Source: Candidatus Curtissbacteria bacterium (lineage in GTDB: Bacteria > Patescibacteriota > Microgenomatia > Curtissbacterales > GWA2-41-24). Taken from it: a DNA stretch of 37,995 bases. A program made the position numbers and the translations under genes. The DNA lies in the NCBI GenBank assembly GCA_016183325.1, contig JACPEV010000018.1:1-37995 (forward strand). The letters run 5' to 3'. Below, piece after piece: positions 25,273 through 33,110 of the stretch; the first letter of the stretch is position 1; each line of letters begins with the position of its first letter. A model generated the notes under the pieces. That model was not told where the DNA came from. It did no database searches and worked only from the letters and a program-made list of their open reading frames with translations.

Positions 25273-26189
25273 TGGATATTTCAGTGGTTATAGTTTCTTA
25301 TAACACCGAAGAACTCCTCAAAGACTGCCTTAATTCTTTAAAGACCGCCTTAAGAAAGGTCAAATCAGAGGTTTTTGTTGTTGATAACAATTCCCAGGAC
25401 GATACAGTTGCCTCTATCAAAAAAGATTTTCCGTGGGTAAAACTTTCAGTTAACAGCCAAAATGTTGGTTTTTCCAAAGCCAATAACCAATCTCTCAAAA
25501 AAGCAAGAGGCAAATATATTTTAGTTCTTAATCCTGATACACAATTGATGTCTGAAACTATCGGCAAAATGATCAACTTCATGGAAAATCGGCAAGATGT
25601 GGCAGTTTCGACTTGTCGAGTTGAACTGCCCAACGGTCAACTGGATCGCGATTGTCGCCGACATTTTCCCACCCCTTGGCGAGCCTTCAGCCATTTTTCT
25701 GGCCTTGCAAAAATATTTCCCAAATCAAAAATTTTCGATCAATACTACATGGGTTATCAAAAAGACACCCAAGATCACGAAATTGATTCCTGCGAAGGTG
25801 CCTTTATGATGGTCAGGCGAAGTGCCATTAAAAAAGTTGGCTATTTTGATGAAGATTTTTTCTTTTACGGTGAAGATTTAGACTGGTGTTGGCGCTTCAA
25901 AGAAGCGGGATACAAAGTCATGTACACCCCATCTGCAAAAATCATCCACTACAAAGGCGCAGCATCTGGCATGAAATCAAGCTCAATTCATTTAACCAAA
26001 GCAACTCGCGCGTCAAAAATAAGAGCAATCAAAGAATCAACCCGCGCCATGGAGCTGTTTTATCGGAAACATTACGCTAATATTTATCCCTTTTTCATCA
26101 CTTGGTCAGCTATTTTAGCAATCAAGATATTAGCTTTCTTTAGGTTGATAAGAGTGAAGATTCAAAGCTTAGGGTTGAACCCTAATTAG
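25272..26189 (+). CDS. GT2 rhamnosyltransferase-like enzyme
   Basis: The 305-residue protein has ISVVIVSYNTEELLKDCL, VVDNNSQDDT, NVGFSKANNQSL, VLNPDTQLM and GAFMMVRRSAIKKVGYFDED, followed by FYGEDLDWCWRFKEAGYKV. It is a WbbL-type inverting enzyme that adds a sugar from a nucleotide donor. The last residues (SLGLNPN) and the stop codon TAG come from the palindrome at 26171-26200, so the native C-terminus has been replaced or extended by the repeat. Confidence 0.85.
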   Translation: MDISVVIVSYNTEELLKDCLNSLKTALRKVKSEVFVVDNNSQDDTVASIKKDFPWVKLSVNSQNVGFSKANNQSLKKARGKYILVLNPDTQLMSETIGKMINFMENRQDVAVSTCRVELPNGQLDRDCRRHFPTPWRAFSHFSGLAKIFPKSKIFDQYYMGYQKDTQDHEIDSCEGAFMMVRRSAIKKVGYFDEDFFFYGEDLDWCWRFKEAGYKVMYTPSAKIIHYKGAASGMKSSSIHLTKATRASKIRAIKESTRAMELFYRKHYANIYPFFITWSAILAIKILAFFRLIRVKIQSLGLNPN

Positions 26190-26200
26190 GGTTCAACCCT
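26171..26200 (+). repeat. Perfect 30-bp palindrome supplying a stop codon
   Basis: AGGGTTGAACCCTAA is followed directly by its reverse complement TTAGGGTTCAACCCT with no loop. The stop codon of the GT2 gene (26187-26189) lies within it, and the next GT4 gene starts 9 bases after. It has the same core as 20316-20349. The hairpin could also work as an attenuator, but no T-run follows. Confidence 0.9.
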
Positions 26201-26208
26201 CGACAGGT

Positions 26209-27399
26209 ATGAAGATCGGTATTGATGCCAGGTTTGTAGGCCCTCAAGGGACAGGTCTGGGCAAATACGCGGAAAAACTCATTACTCATCTTGTTAAAAT
26301 CGATCGCAATAATTTTTATGTAATTTTTCTTAAAAAAAACAATTGGGATTATTTAGATCTTGGTGAATACAAAAATTTTAAAAAAGTTTTGGCTGATATC
26401 CCCTGGTATTCGCTTCAAGAACAAGTTAAATTGCCCAAAATTTTCTCAGATGAAAATCTCGATCTTCTCCATATTCCCCATTTCAATGTCCCGATATTCT
26501 ATTTTGGGAAATTTGTAGTGACTATCCACGATCTTATTCACCATCATTTTCAAGAGCAAGCAACAACTACTCGCAACCCCATCATTTTTCGCCTTAAAAG
26601 ATTAGGTTACAACGCGGTTATCAACATTGCCGTCAAAAAGTCAACAAAAATTTTGGTTCCTTCAAATTTTGTCAAAAATGAGGTTGTTAGAACCTTTAAA
26701 ATAAACCCCCAAAAAGTAGTTGTTACCCATGAAGCAGCTGAAGAAGAATACTTCCAAAATGGCAAAGGGCAAATGGCAAATGGTAAATGGCTCGAAAAAT
26801 ACAACATCAAACAGCCATTCGCCATCTATGTCGGTAATGCTTACCCACATAAGAATCTCAACAGGCTCCTTGATGCCGTTAATCTATTAGGACACTTCCG
26901 AGGTGAAAGCTCCTTACACTTCCCAGGTGGGGGGAATTTGCAATTAGTGATAGTTTCTCCTCGTGACGTTTTCACCGAGAAACTTCAGCAGGAAATCAAA
27001 AAGCGCAACTTAGAAAATCACGTTAAGCTACTCGGTTATCAAACGGCAGATAATCTTGCTATGATTTTTCAAAAAGCCGCGGCCTATATTTCCCCATCTC
27101 TATCTGAAGGCTTTGGTATTCCAGGTCTTAATGCGATGGCAACGGGGCTTCCGGTTATCGCCTCAGCTATCCCCACGCTTGAAGAAGTCTATGGTGAGGC
27201 TGCCCTTTATTTTGATCCCCAAAATCCCTACGACATCGCCGAAAAAATTAAAGAGGTTCTAACATTTCCAAAATTAAGAAAGAAACTCATTGCAAACGGC
27301 CAAGAGCAAGTTAAAAAATATTCCTGGCAGAAAATGGCCCAAGAAACTCTAAAAGTCTATCAGGAAGTTGCTTCGCAACAGACAAAAACAAACTTCTAA
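26209..27399 (+). CDS. GT4 glycosyltransferase with two repeat-encoded inserts
   Basis: The 396-residue enzyme has MKIGIDARFVGPQGTGLGKY, VVTIHDLIHHHF, AIYVGNAYPHKNLNRLLDAV and the E-x7-E form SEGFGIPGLNAMATGLPVI. The glycine/asparagine in place of the second acidic residue is a mild deviation. Two short extra segments look repeat-derived: NGKGQMANGKW at about residues 184-194 (AAATGGC tandem copies), and GHFRGESSLHFPGGGN at about 227-242 (two CACTTCC(G/C)(A)GGTG copies). Both are in frame between conserved motifs. It is the last gene of the locus. Confidence 0.85.
   Translation: MKIGIDARFVGPQGTGLGKYAEKLITHLVKIDRNNFYVIFLKKNNWDYLDLGEYKNFKKVLADIPWYSLQEQVKLPKIFSDENLDLLHIPHFNVPIFYFGKFVVTIHDLIHHHFQEQATTTRNPIIFRLKRLGYNAVINIAVKKSTKILVPSNFVKNEVVRTFKINPQKVVVTHEAAEEEYFQNGKGQMANGKWLEKYNIKQPFAIYVGNAYPHKNLNRLLDAVNLLGHFRGESSLHFPGGGNLQLVIVSPRDVFTEKLQQEIKKRNLENHVKLLGYQTADNLAMIFQKAAAYISPSLSEGFGIPGLNAMATGLPVIASAIPTLEEVYGEAALYFDPQNPYDIAEKIKEVLTFPKLRKKLIANGQEQVKKYSWQKMAQETLKVYQEVASQQTKTNF
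26757..26790 (+). repeat. In-frame AAATGGC tandem repeat
   Basis: Four to five degenerate copies of a 7-base AAATGGC unit (AAATGGCAAAGGGCAAATGG...) code for NGKGQMANGKW between EEEYFQ and LEKYNIKQPF in the GT4 gene. The frame is kept open. Confidence 0.65.
26893..26929 (+). repeat. In-frame paired CACTTCC(G/C)AGGTG element
   Basis: CACTTCCGAGGTG at 26893-26905 and CACTTCCCAGGTG at 26917-26929 are near-identical copies, each weakly palindromic. They look like a decayed form of the CACC..CGAGGTG palindrome at 16697. They code for residues between DAVNLL and LQLVIVSPR. Confidence 0.6.
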
Positions 27400-27403
27400 A
27401 TTT

Positions 27404-27427
27404 CTCTAATAATCTAGATCATTAGAG
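27404..27427 (+). terminator. Dyad after the polysaccharide locus, possible terminator
   Basis: CTCTAATaATCTAGATcATTAGAG is a near-perfect 24-base palindrome beginning five bases after the last GT4 stop. No T-run follows on either strand, so a classic intrinsic terminator is not supported. It may be a processing site or operator. Confidence 0.35.
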
Positions 27428-27509
27428 TAAAGTTTGTCGAACTTTTATATGGGTTATATTTTTTTTGTGAAAGTAATTCTTATCTCCGAAGACTTCAATC
27501 ATTAGGCCC

Positions 27510-27546
27510 GCAGAGAAGCGAGGACCGCATGCCAGGGCCCTAAATG
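27510..27546. other. Structured intergenic segment (GGCCC...GGGCC)
   Basis: In the 296-base gap between the GT4 gene and the orphan gene, TTAGGCCC and GGGCCCTAA enclose a GC-rich stretch (GCAGAGAAGCGAGGACCGC). They can pair with one bulge. It is more GC-rich than the surrounding AT-rich DNA and may be another REP-like family or a small structured RNA. I recognise no known RNA. Confidence 0.35.
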
Positions 27547-27569
27547 TATTTGAAGGAGCACTGTATATT

Positions 27570-27638
27570 AGGTTTTTACTTTGGAGCGTATTGATAGGAC
27601 TTTTGCCATACTATTCTGACCAAATTTTGATGTCAATA
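27570..27638 (+). repeat. Shared upstream element, copy A
   Basis: Three blocks occur here in the same order as at 36629-36778: AGGTTTTTACTTTGGAGCG, TAGGACTTT, and CTGACCAAATTTTGATGTCA. Both copies lie just upstream of a + strand gene. Here no repeat is inserted between the first two blocks. Confidence 0.7.
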
Positions 27639-27648
27639 AACAAAAAAG

Positions 27649-27677
27649 TTGACGGCCAAAAATACAAGCTATAGAAT
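27649..27677 (+). promoter_or_regulatory. Sigma70-type promoter TTGACG-17-TAGAAT
   Basis: TTGACG at 27649-27654 and TAGAAT at 27672-27677 are separated by 17 bases. The expected start of transcription is about 12 bases before ATG 27696, with no Shine-Dalgarno site in the leader. Confidence 0.55.
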
Positions 27678-27695
27678 TAGCACACTGCTCAATAT

Positions 27696-29024
27696 ATGAC
27701 TCAAGACAGAGACACTGGCAGTCCCCAAGAACTTTCCCCCGAAGATTTAGAGAAACGCACCTCGATCATCAAAGCTTTAGGACGGACCCTAGAATCAGGA
27801 TTAGACTTGGTAAATGGTCTTGAAATCCCTCAAGCAGACAAAGACCTTTACTATGATGGTTTCTCAAACGGAGTTGCCTCTTCGCAATTTGTTATAAGAG
27901 TCTCAGATAAAGAATACGAGATGGACCGACCGCCACAATTCTCGTGGGTAAGCCCTTGCGGTATTGAGGTGCCAACTTTTTCAAGAGGATTAAGTGTTTC
28001 TTTGTTGAACCATAGAAGGTATGACCAAAATATGACAGATGACATTCCTGAAGAAGACATAGTTGAAACATTGGACCAAGCAGAAGCGGAGGATAAAATA
28101 TCAAGGGATATGGTTGAAGAAATAAAATCAAAAGCTGTCAGCGAAGGGCCACAAGCACTATTCCACTACCGTGATGCATTTTTAGGCGAATCAGAGAATA
28201 TGTCTCTTGTTGTAGCGAATACACTCTTTGCAACCCACATGGCGAAGGGAATGGCAGATGGAAAATTCCCTGTAGGGAAAGGGAATCCTGGAACAGAAGA
28301 GTTCAAAGCACATTTAATTGATGGTTTGAAATTAGTTAAAAGATTTGTTTCAGCCCTGGACGAGGATAATTTCTCAAAACTAAACCAGCATCTCAGAAGG
28401 TTTAAACAAATGGAAGACGCAACTTTAGAGGAGTACGCAGAGCAATTCTTACTTACAAGGGTCGGGGTTGTTAAAAGTCCCGGCATAGTGGATGACTGGA
28501 GTGTAGAAAGAAGAAAACGGCAATTAGGTCCAAAAGAGGCAATAGAAGCAGGCAAAAGTTACCTTAATTGTGATTTTAGAGATTTACCACTGAACGAGGG
28601 GGTTGTCGAAAAAGCGCAACCGCCACAACAGCCCTGGCGAGAATATACAACAAATACTTGGGACAATGACCATCAACTTTTTGGTAGGTATGAATTAACA
28701 GAAGGTGAGTCTAACCTACAAATAGATTATATGTTAGACAGTACTCATTTCCCAGCAAAATACGGATTCTTTTCTGATATTGAAATAACATTAAAAGCAG
28801 CTGACGGGATTTCAAGAAGAATATTAGTTGGACAGGAAGTGGGCGGACCAGAACTTGTATTCCCAATTGTAATTGCAGGAGATTTTGACTTTCAAGATGA
28901 GCAAGTTAGAAACAAATTAGAAACTCTTGCATCTGATCCAAATGTTAAACCAGATGTCGGTAGAGTTATTGAGGACATTTTAAGAATATCAGCAGCAGGG
29001 CAATTAGAAAGAATCTCTTCGTGA
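27696..29024 (+). CDS. Unrecognised 442-residue cytoplasmic protein
   Basis: I do not recognise this family. The protein is hydrophilic, with no signal peptide or membrane segment. The first two thirds are largely helical and acidic (SPEDLEKRTSIIKALGRTLE, IPEEDIVETLDQAEAEDKIS). At about residues 300-330 lies a Pro/Gln-rich hinge (VEKAQPPQQPWREYT). The last 110 residues look like a beta-rich domain (LFGRYELTEGESNLQIDYML, GFFSDIEITLKAADG). It has its own promoter and the shared upstream element, and is flanked by non-coding DNA on both sides. Codon use resembles its neighbours, so recent transfer is not evident. The shadow ORFs on the other strand were discarded. Confidence 0.7.
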   Translation: MTQDRDTGSPQELSPEDLEKRTSIIKALGRTLESGLDLVNGLEIPQADKDLYYDGFSNGVASSQFVIRVSDKEYEMDRPPQFSWVSPCGIEVPTFSRGLSVSLLNHRRYDQNMTDDIPEEDIVETLDQAEAEDKISRDMVEEIKSKAVSEGPQALFHYRDAFLGESENMSLVVANTLFATHMAKGMADGKFPVGKGNPGTEEFKAHLIDGLKLVKRFVSALDEDNFSKLNQHLRRFKQMEDATLEEYAEQFLLTRVGVVKSPGIVDDWSVERRKRQLGPKEAIEAGKSYLNCDFRDLPLNEGVVEKAQPPQQPWREYTTNTWDNDHQLFGRYELTEGESNLQIDYMLDSTHFPAKYGFFSDIEITLKAADGISRRILVGQEVGGPELVFPIVIAGDFDFQDEQVRNKLETLASDPNVKPDVGRVIEDILRISAAGQLERISS

Positions 29025-29066
29025 AAACAAAACTATCGGGCAATTAGGATAGGGTTTGAAGTCATA

Positions 29067-29090
29067 GACCCTGAGCGCAGTCGAAGGGTC
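29067..29090. repeat. REP-like GACCCTGAGCGCAGTCGAAG element
   Basis: The element GACCCTGAGCGCAGTCGAAG plus GGTC has GACCCT/AGGGTC complementary ends. A related motif (GAGTGTAATCGAAGGAC) follows at about 29100-29116. A relative lies at 36559-36610. It sits in the 301-base gap between convergent genes. Confidence 0.75.
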
Positions 29091-29242
29091 AAAGATCATG
29101 AGTGTAATCGAAGGACTAAAATCTCCAAACTGACAATTTTTCCAATACCCAAACCACCGGTAACTACTCACAGGTATTGATACGGTTCTATTCTTCGAGT
29201 GCAAGCGAGGAGTTTAGTTCTCGGCTGTTAGCCTCGAACAAT

Positions 29243-29299
29243 AATTGACGTATCAGTAATGGTGAATGATTACACCCACCGCGCAGAATTGACATATCA
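29243..29299. repeat. Direct repeat AATTGAC(G/A)TATCA
   Basis: AATTGACGTATCA at 29243-29255 recurs as AATTGACATATCA at 29287-29299, with a 31-base spacer that includes GGTGAATGATTACACC, itself a small hairpin. It could be a protein-binding site or a decayed element end. Otherwise this gap holds no gene that I can support. Confidence 0.45.
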
Positions 29300-29317
29300 A
29301 CTGCATGTGATATTTTT
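29294..29317 (+). terminator. Weak hairpin with T-run
   Basis: ATATCA-actgcatg-TGATAT followed by TTTT on the + strand could be a weak terminator for the orphan gene, but it is 270 bases downstream and the stem is only six AT-rich pairs. Confidence 0.25.
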
Positions 29318-29325
29318 GTAATAGG

Positions 29326-30438
29326 TCAGATTACTTTTTCTAGGGGGTAATATTTTAGATTAAATGCCTCACAAACAGCCTTGTAGGTGCACTTACCATC
29401 AATTGTATTAATTCCCAGGGAAAGAGCAGGATCATCAAAAACTGCTTTCTTCAAACCTTTATTTGCTATATCCATGGCATATCTAAGTGTTGCGTTTGTC
29501 AGAGCCAAAGTAGATGTATAGGGTACTGCCCCGGGCATATTTGTCACGCAGTAGTGAATAATCCCGTCAACTTCGTAAATCGGATCGGCATGAGTAGTTG
29601 GTCTGGAAGTCTCAAAAGTCCCTCCTTGGTCAATCGAAACATCAACCAAAACAGCACCCTTTCTCATTTTCGTGAGCATTTTTCGAGAAACCAGCCTTGG
29701 AGCTTTTGCCCCAGCTACCAAAACTGCTCCCACTACCAGATCGGCGTCAGTCAGCGCATTTTCGATTGCCCCAGGATGAGAAACTTCTGTCGCAAGTTGC
29801 GAGCCAAAAATGTCATCTAAATATCGAAGTCTTTCAAGATTTCTTCCAAAAATAGTAACTCTGCTCCCCAGTCCGACAGCCATCTTGGCAGCGTTTGTTC
29901 CGACGACTCCTGTCCCCAAAATCACTACATGTCCCGGAAGAACTCCCGGAACACCTCCCAACAATTTTCCTTCGCCTCCATTTGGTTTCTGTAGAAACCA
30001 GGCCCCAACCTGAATCGCCATTCTGCCGGCAACTTCGCTCATTGGCGTCAGAAGTGGTAAAGATCCGTCCGCAAGTTCAATTGTTTCATAAGCAATCCCG
30101 ATCACTTTTTTTGCCACAAGCATTTTTGCCACCTCGGACTCTGCGGCTAAGTGTAAGTATGTGTAAAGAATTAGTCCTGGCCGATAATATTTAAATTCAG
30201 TCTTTTGGGGTTCTTTGACTTTTATTATCAACTCAACTCGTCTATAAACTTCACCAGCCGCATTTATAATTTTTGCCCCCGCCTTAATATATTCATCGTT
30301 GGAAAATCCGCTCCCGACTCCGGCATTTTTTTCAATCAATACCTTATGATTATTATCGACCAAAGCTTTGACACCATACGGAGTCAATCCTACCCGATTT
30401 TCCCCTATTTTGATTTCCTTTACACATCCGACAATCAT
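29326..30438 (-). CDS. ald: Alanine dehydrogenase
   Basis: The 370 residues match the family length of about 371. Ald interconverts L-alanine and pyruvate plus ammonia with NAD(H). The N-terminal domain has KEIKIGENRVGLTPYGV, the substrate lysine in LIIKVKEPQ, and the catalytic histidine in YTYLHLAAE. VILGTGVVGTNAAKMAVGLG is the NAD-binding motif, and the catalytic Asp region reads IDQGG...CVTNMPGAVPYTSTLALT. All key residues appear present. It starts 4 bases after the asd stop and ends the lysC-dapB-dapA-asd-ald operon. In that setting it may supply L-alanine for peptidoglycan or act in nitrogen assimilation. Confidence 0.93.
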   Translation of the reverse strand: MIVGCVKEIKIGENRVGLTPYGVKALVDNNHKVLIEKNAGVGSGFSNDEYIKAGAKIINAAGEVYRRVELIIKVKEPQKTEFKYYRPGLILYTYLHLAAESEVAKMLVAKKVIGIAYETIELADGSLPLLTPMSEVAGRMAIQVGAWFLQKPNGGEGKLLGGVPGVLPGHVVILGTGVVGTNAAKMAVGLGSRVTIFGRNLERLRYLDDIFGSQLATEVSHPGAIENALTDADLVVGAVLVAGAKAPRLVSRKMLTKMRKGAVLVDVSIDQGGTFETSRPTTHADPIYEVDGIIHYCVTNMPGAVPYTSTLALTNATLRYAMDIANKGLKKAVFDDPALSLGINTIDGKCTYKAVCEAFNLKYYPLEKVI

Positions 30439-30442
30439 TTTT

Positions 30443-31489
30443 TTAGATCAAGCGTTTTGCCAAAAGCAACTCTGCATTCAGTATAGCTGCTCCCGCAGCT
30501 CCACGGATAGTATTATGTACCAGAAGCACAAGTTTAAAGTCAAGAACAGAAGATTCTCGCACTCTTCCAACTGCAACCGACATTCCATCCCCAATATTCC
30601 TGTCTAAAACCGGTTGTGGTCGATCTCTCCCAGGAAGATAAACAATCGGTTTTTTGGGAGCGCTGGGTAAATCTAATTTGTAAGATTCGCCCTTAAAGCC
30701 CGAAAGCACTTTTATAATGGCATCCCTTGCAGGTTTCTTTTCAAATTCAATTGTCAAAGTTTCTGTGTGACCGTCGCGAACACTCACTCGATTGCAATGA
30801 GCACTTATTTTGAGATCACGATCAACTATCCGTCCATTTTTAAACTCTCCGAGGATTTTTAGAGGTTCTGTCTCCAATTTTTCCTCTTCACCATCAATAT
30901 AAGGAATCACATTGTCCAGGGCATCCAAGGAAGCAACTCCTGGATAGCCAGCTCCGGACAAGGCTTGCATTGAAGTCACTATTACTTTTTTCACTCCAAA
31001 AGCGTCGTCAAGGGGCTTCAAAACTAATGTTAAACCACAAACTGTACAATTTGGATTGGTTACAATAAAACCGCGCAAGCCCCATCGTTTCTTTTGGATT
31101 TCTATAAGCTTCAAGTGACTTGCATTAACTTCCGGAATCAAAAGCGGGACATCACTGTCCATCCGGTGATTGCGACTATTACTGACAACCACATAACCAT
31201 TCTTTGCAAAGTTTTCCTCAATTTCACCGGCCACCGATGAGTCCAGCGCCGAAAACACTAGCTTTGCGTCAATCGTTGGTTCACATAGTCCAACCTTTAA
31301 TTTTGCAATCTCACCTGGGATACCTGTAGAAATTTTCCAATTTACGATATCCCCGTAAGGTTTCCCCGCAGATTTCTCGGATGCACAGAGGGAGTTTATT
31401 TCAAACCATGGATGATTAGTTAAAAGCTGTACGAGTCTCTGACCAACTGCACCAGTAGCTCCCAGAATCCCAACTTTTATCTTCTTCAT
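30443..31489 (-). CDS. asd: Aspartate-semialdehyde dehydrogenase (long, archaeal/fungal-type)
   Basis: 348 residues. It reduces aspartyl phosphate to aspartate semialdehyde with NADPH. GILGATGAVGQRLVQLL is the nucleotide-binding loop, IVTNPNCTVCGLTL holds the catalytic cysteine, and NRVSVRDGHTETLTIEF holds the conserved histidine. The spacing and NPNCTVCG form resemble the archaeal/fungal branch more than the E. coli type. The start ATG overlaps the dapA stop as ATGA. Confidence 0.92.
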   Translation of the reverse strand: MKKIKVGILGATGAVGQRLVQLLTNHPWFEINSLCASEKSAGKPYGDIVNWKISTGIPGEIAKLKVGLCEPTIDAKLVFSALDSSVAGEIEENFAKNGYVVVSNSRNHRMDSDVPLLIPEVNASHLKLIEIQKKRWGLRGFIVTNPNCTVCGLTLVLKPLDDAFGVKKVIVTSMQALSGAGYPGVASLDALDNVIPYIDGEEEKLETEPLKILGEFKNGRIVDRDLKISAHCNRVSVRDGHTETLTIEFEKKPARDAIIKVLSGFKGESYKLDLPSAPKKPIVYLPGRDRPQPVLDRNIGDGMSVAVGRVRESSVLDFKLVLLVHNTIRGAAGAAILNAELLLAKRLI

Positions 31490-32376
31490 ATCAACTTGAG
31501 ATTCGCAAGAACCCGCCGCAAAACCTCTTTGTTCTTTTCGGACATGGCAATCAGAGGCAAGCGGAAAGATTCTTTAATTTTTCCCATCATGAAAAGGGCT
31601 GTTTTAACCGGTATTGGGTTAGTTTCAATAAAGTTAACATTCATGAGGTCAAACAATTTATAATGCAAATCCCTGGCCTTTTTAAAATCGCCATCTAAAG
31701 CAGCTGCTACTAATTTGGAAAATTCTCTGGGAACCTCATTGGCAACCACGGAAATACATCCATGTCCTCCAGCCGCTATAAGTCCCAGGGTAAAAACGTC
31801 ATCACCAGACAAAATCGAAAAATCGCCAGACGCCTCCTTGATAATCTCCATCATTTGGGGATAATTTCCTGAAGCTTCTTTGATTCCGACAACCTGGGGA
31901 ATTTCCTTGGCGATTCTGAGTGTTGTTTCTGCCGTCATATTCAAACCAGTTCTGCCCGGAACGTTATAAATGATAATTGGCAAATCGCAAGATTTCGCAA
32001 TCGCCTTGAAGTGGGCGACAAGACCGTCATTGGTTGGCTTGTTGTAATAGGGAGTTACATGTAAAAGAGCATCAGCTCCGGCGTTTTTTGCCAATTGTGA
32101 AAGATGAATGGCCTTTGCTGTATCGTTGCTTCCGGCTCCTGCAATTACCGGAATTTTACCGTCAACTTCCGCAACAGTTATTCTAACCACAAGTTCATAC
32201 TCTTCTAGGTTCAGGGTCGCCGCTTCTCCGGTTGATCCGCAAGGCACGATTGCATTGACACCGCCCAAAACAAGAAATTTTATAAGCGATTTCAAAGCCG
32301 GCTCGTCCACTTTTTTCTTTTCATCAAAAGGCGTAACCATAGCTGGAATTGCTCCGGTAAATTTTTTAACTTTCAC
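31486..32376 (-). CDS. dapA: 4-hydroxy-tetrahydrodipicolinate synthase
   Basis: 296 residues in a TIM-barrel fold. It condenses pyruvate with aspartate semialdehyde. VPCGSTGEAATL, the tyrosine in VTPYYNKPT, YNVPGRTGLN, and the Schiff-base lysine in VVGIKEASGNY are all present, as are HGCISVVANE and NPIPVKTALF. The start is GTG, sharing one base with the dapB stop (TAGTG), which indicates translational coupling. Confidence 0.94.
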   Translation of the reverse strand: MKVKKFTGAIPAMVTPFDEKKKVDEPALKSLIKFLVLGGVNAIVPCGSTGEAATLNLEEYELVVRITVAEVDGKIPVIAGAGSNDTAKAIHLSQLAKNAGADALLHVTPYYNKPTNDGLVAHFKAIAKSCDLPIIIYNVPGRTGLNMTAETTLRIAKEIPQVVGIKEASGNYPQMMEIIKEASGDFSILSGDDVFTLGLIAAGGHGCISVVANEVPREFSKLVAAALDGDFKKARDLHYKLFDLMNVNFIETNPIPVKTALFMMGKIKESFRLPLIAMSEKNKEVLRRVLANLKLI

Positions 32377-33110
32377 TATATCACCCCCCGTTCAAAAAGG
32401 TCTTCGAATGCAAATAATCCCCTATTGTTTTTAATAAAATCTGCGGCCAGAAACGCTCCCTGAGCAAAACCGCGCCGCGAGTGCGCAGAATGGGAAAGTT
32501 CAATCTTATCCGCCAGACTGTCAAAAATCACCTCATGGTGTCCGGGGTTAAAACCTCCCCTGATGGAAGCAAAATGCAGCTCATCACTTCTTATCTTTCT
32601 ATCCAGTTTCTCAGCTTGTAACTGTTTTTTCTCTTTTGTGGAAGATAAGATAATTTCAGCTATTTTTTTTGCCGTACCGCTCGGACTGTCCTTTTTCCCT
32701 TTGTGATGAATTTCAAAACCATAAACGTCATATCCGCCATATTTGTCAAAAAGTTTACTGGCAAAATAAACAGTCTTGAAGAATATATTCGCTCCCACAG
32801 AAAAATTTTTAGCATATATTAACCCGGCTTTATATTTTGCCACCATTTTTTTAACAGCAGGTAATTTGTCATACCAGCCAGTAGTGCCTATGACCATTTT
32901 GGTACCCAAAGGCAAAATAGCCTGCATATTTTTCAAAACAACCTCAGGCGAAGTAAAATCCAAAGCTACCTCTGCTTTTTTAACTCCGGCAATATCTAAC
33001 TTGTCCGTCATTTTTCTAAAACTTACAGAGACAATCTCATCATTTCTCTCAAGGGCGAGCTTTTCCAGCTCCTGGCCCATATTTCCATAACCAACAAGCG
33101 CTATCTTCAT
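32376..33110 (-). CDS. dapB: 4-hydroxy-tetrahydrodipicolinate reductase
   Basis: At 244 residues it fits the family, if a little short. It makes tetrahydrodipicolinate with NAD(P)H. ALVGYGNMGQELEKLA is the nucleotide loop; VALDFTSPEV, IGTTGW, NFSVGANIFF and the substrate motif EIHHKGKKDSPSGTAKK are present. It overlaps lysC by ATGA (33107-33110) and dapA by one base. Bacterial DapB proteins are usually about 265-270 residues; the shortening lies between domains and leaves the motifs intact. Confidence 0.94.
   Translation of the reverse strand: MKIALVGYGNMGQELEKLALERNDEIVSVSFRKMTDKLDIAGVKKAEVALDFTSPEVVLKNMQAILPLGTKMVIGTTGWYDKLPAVKKMVAKYKAGLIYAKNFSVGANIFFKTVYFASKLFDKYGGYDVYGFEIHHKGKKDSPSGTAKKIAEIILSSTKEKKQLQAEKLDRKIRSDELHFASIRGGFNPGHHEVIFDSLADKIELSHSAHSRRGFAQGAFLAADFIKNNRGLFAFEDLFERGVI

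Noticed and set aside
26171-26200. Intrinsic terminator between two glycosyltransferase genes
   Set aside because: The hairpin is perfect, but no T-run follows and the next gene starts 9 bases later. Its core recurs inside another gene, so a repeat element explains it better.
28166-28555. 129-residue ORF on the - strand
   Set aside because: A shadow of the 442-residue gene; Ser-rich composition as expected from antisense reading of acidic and lysine codons.
29004-29204. 66-residue - strand ORF in the gap after the orphan gene
   Set aside because: Its sequence is mostly a translation of the REP-like CCTGAGCGCAGTCGAAGG element and shows no domain or ribosome-binding site.
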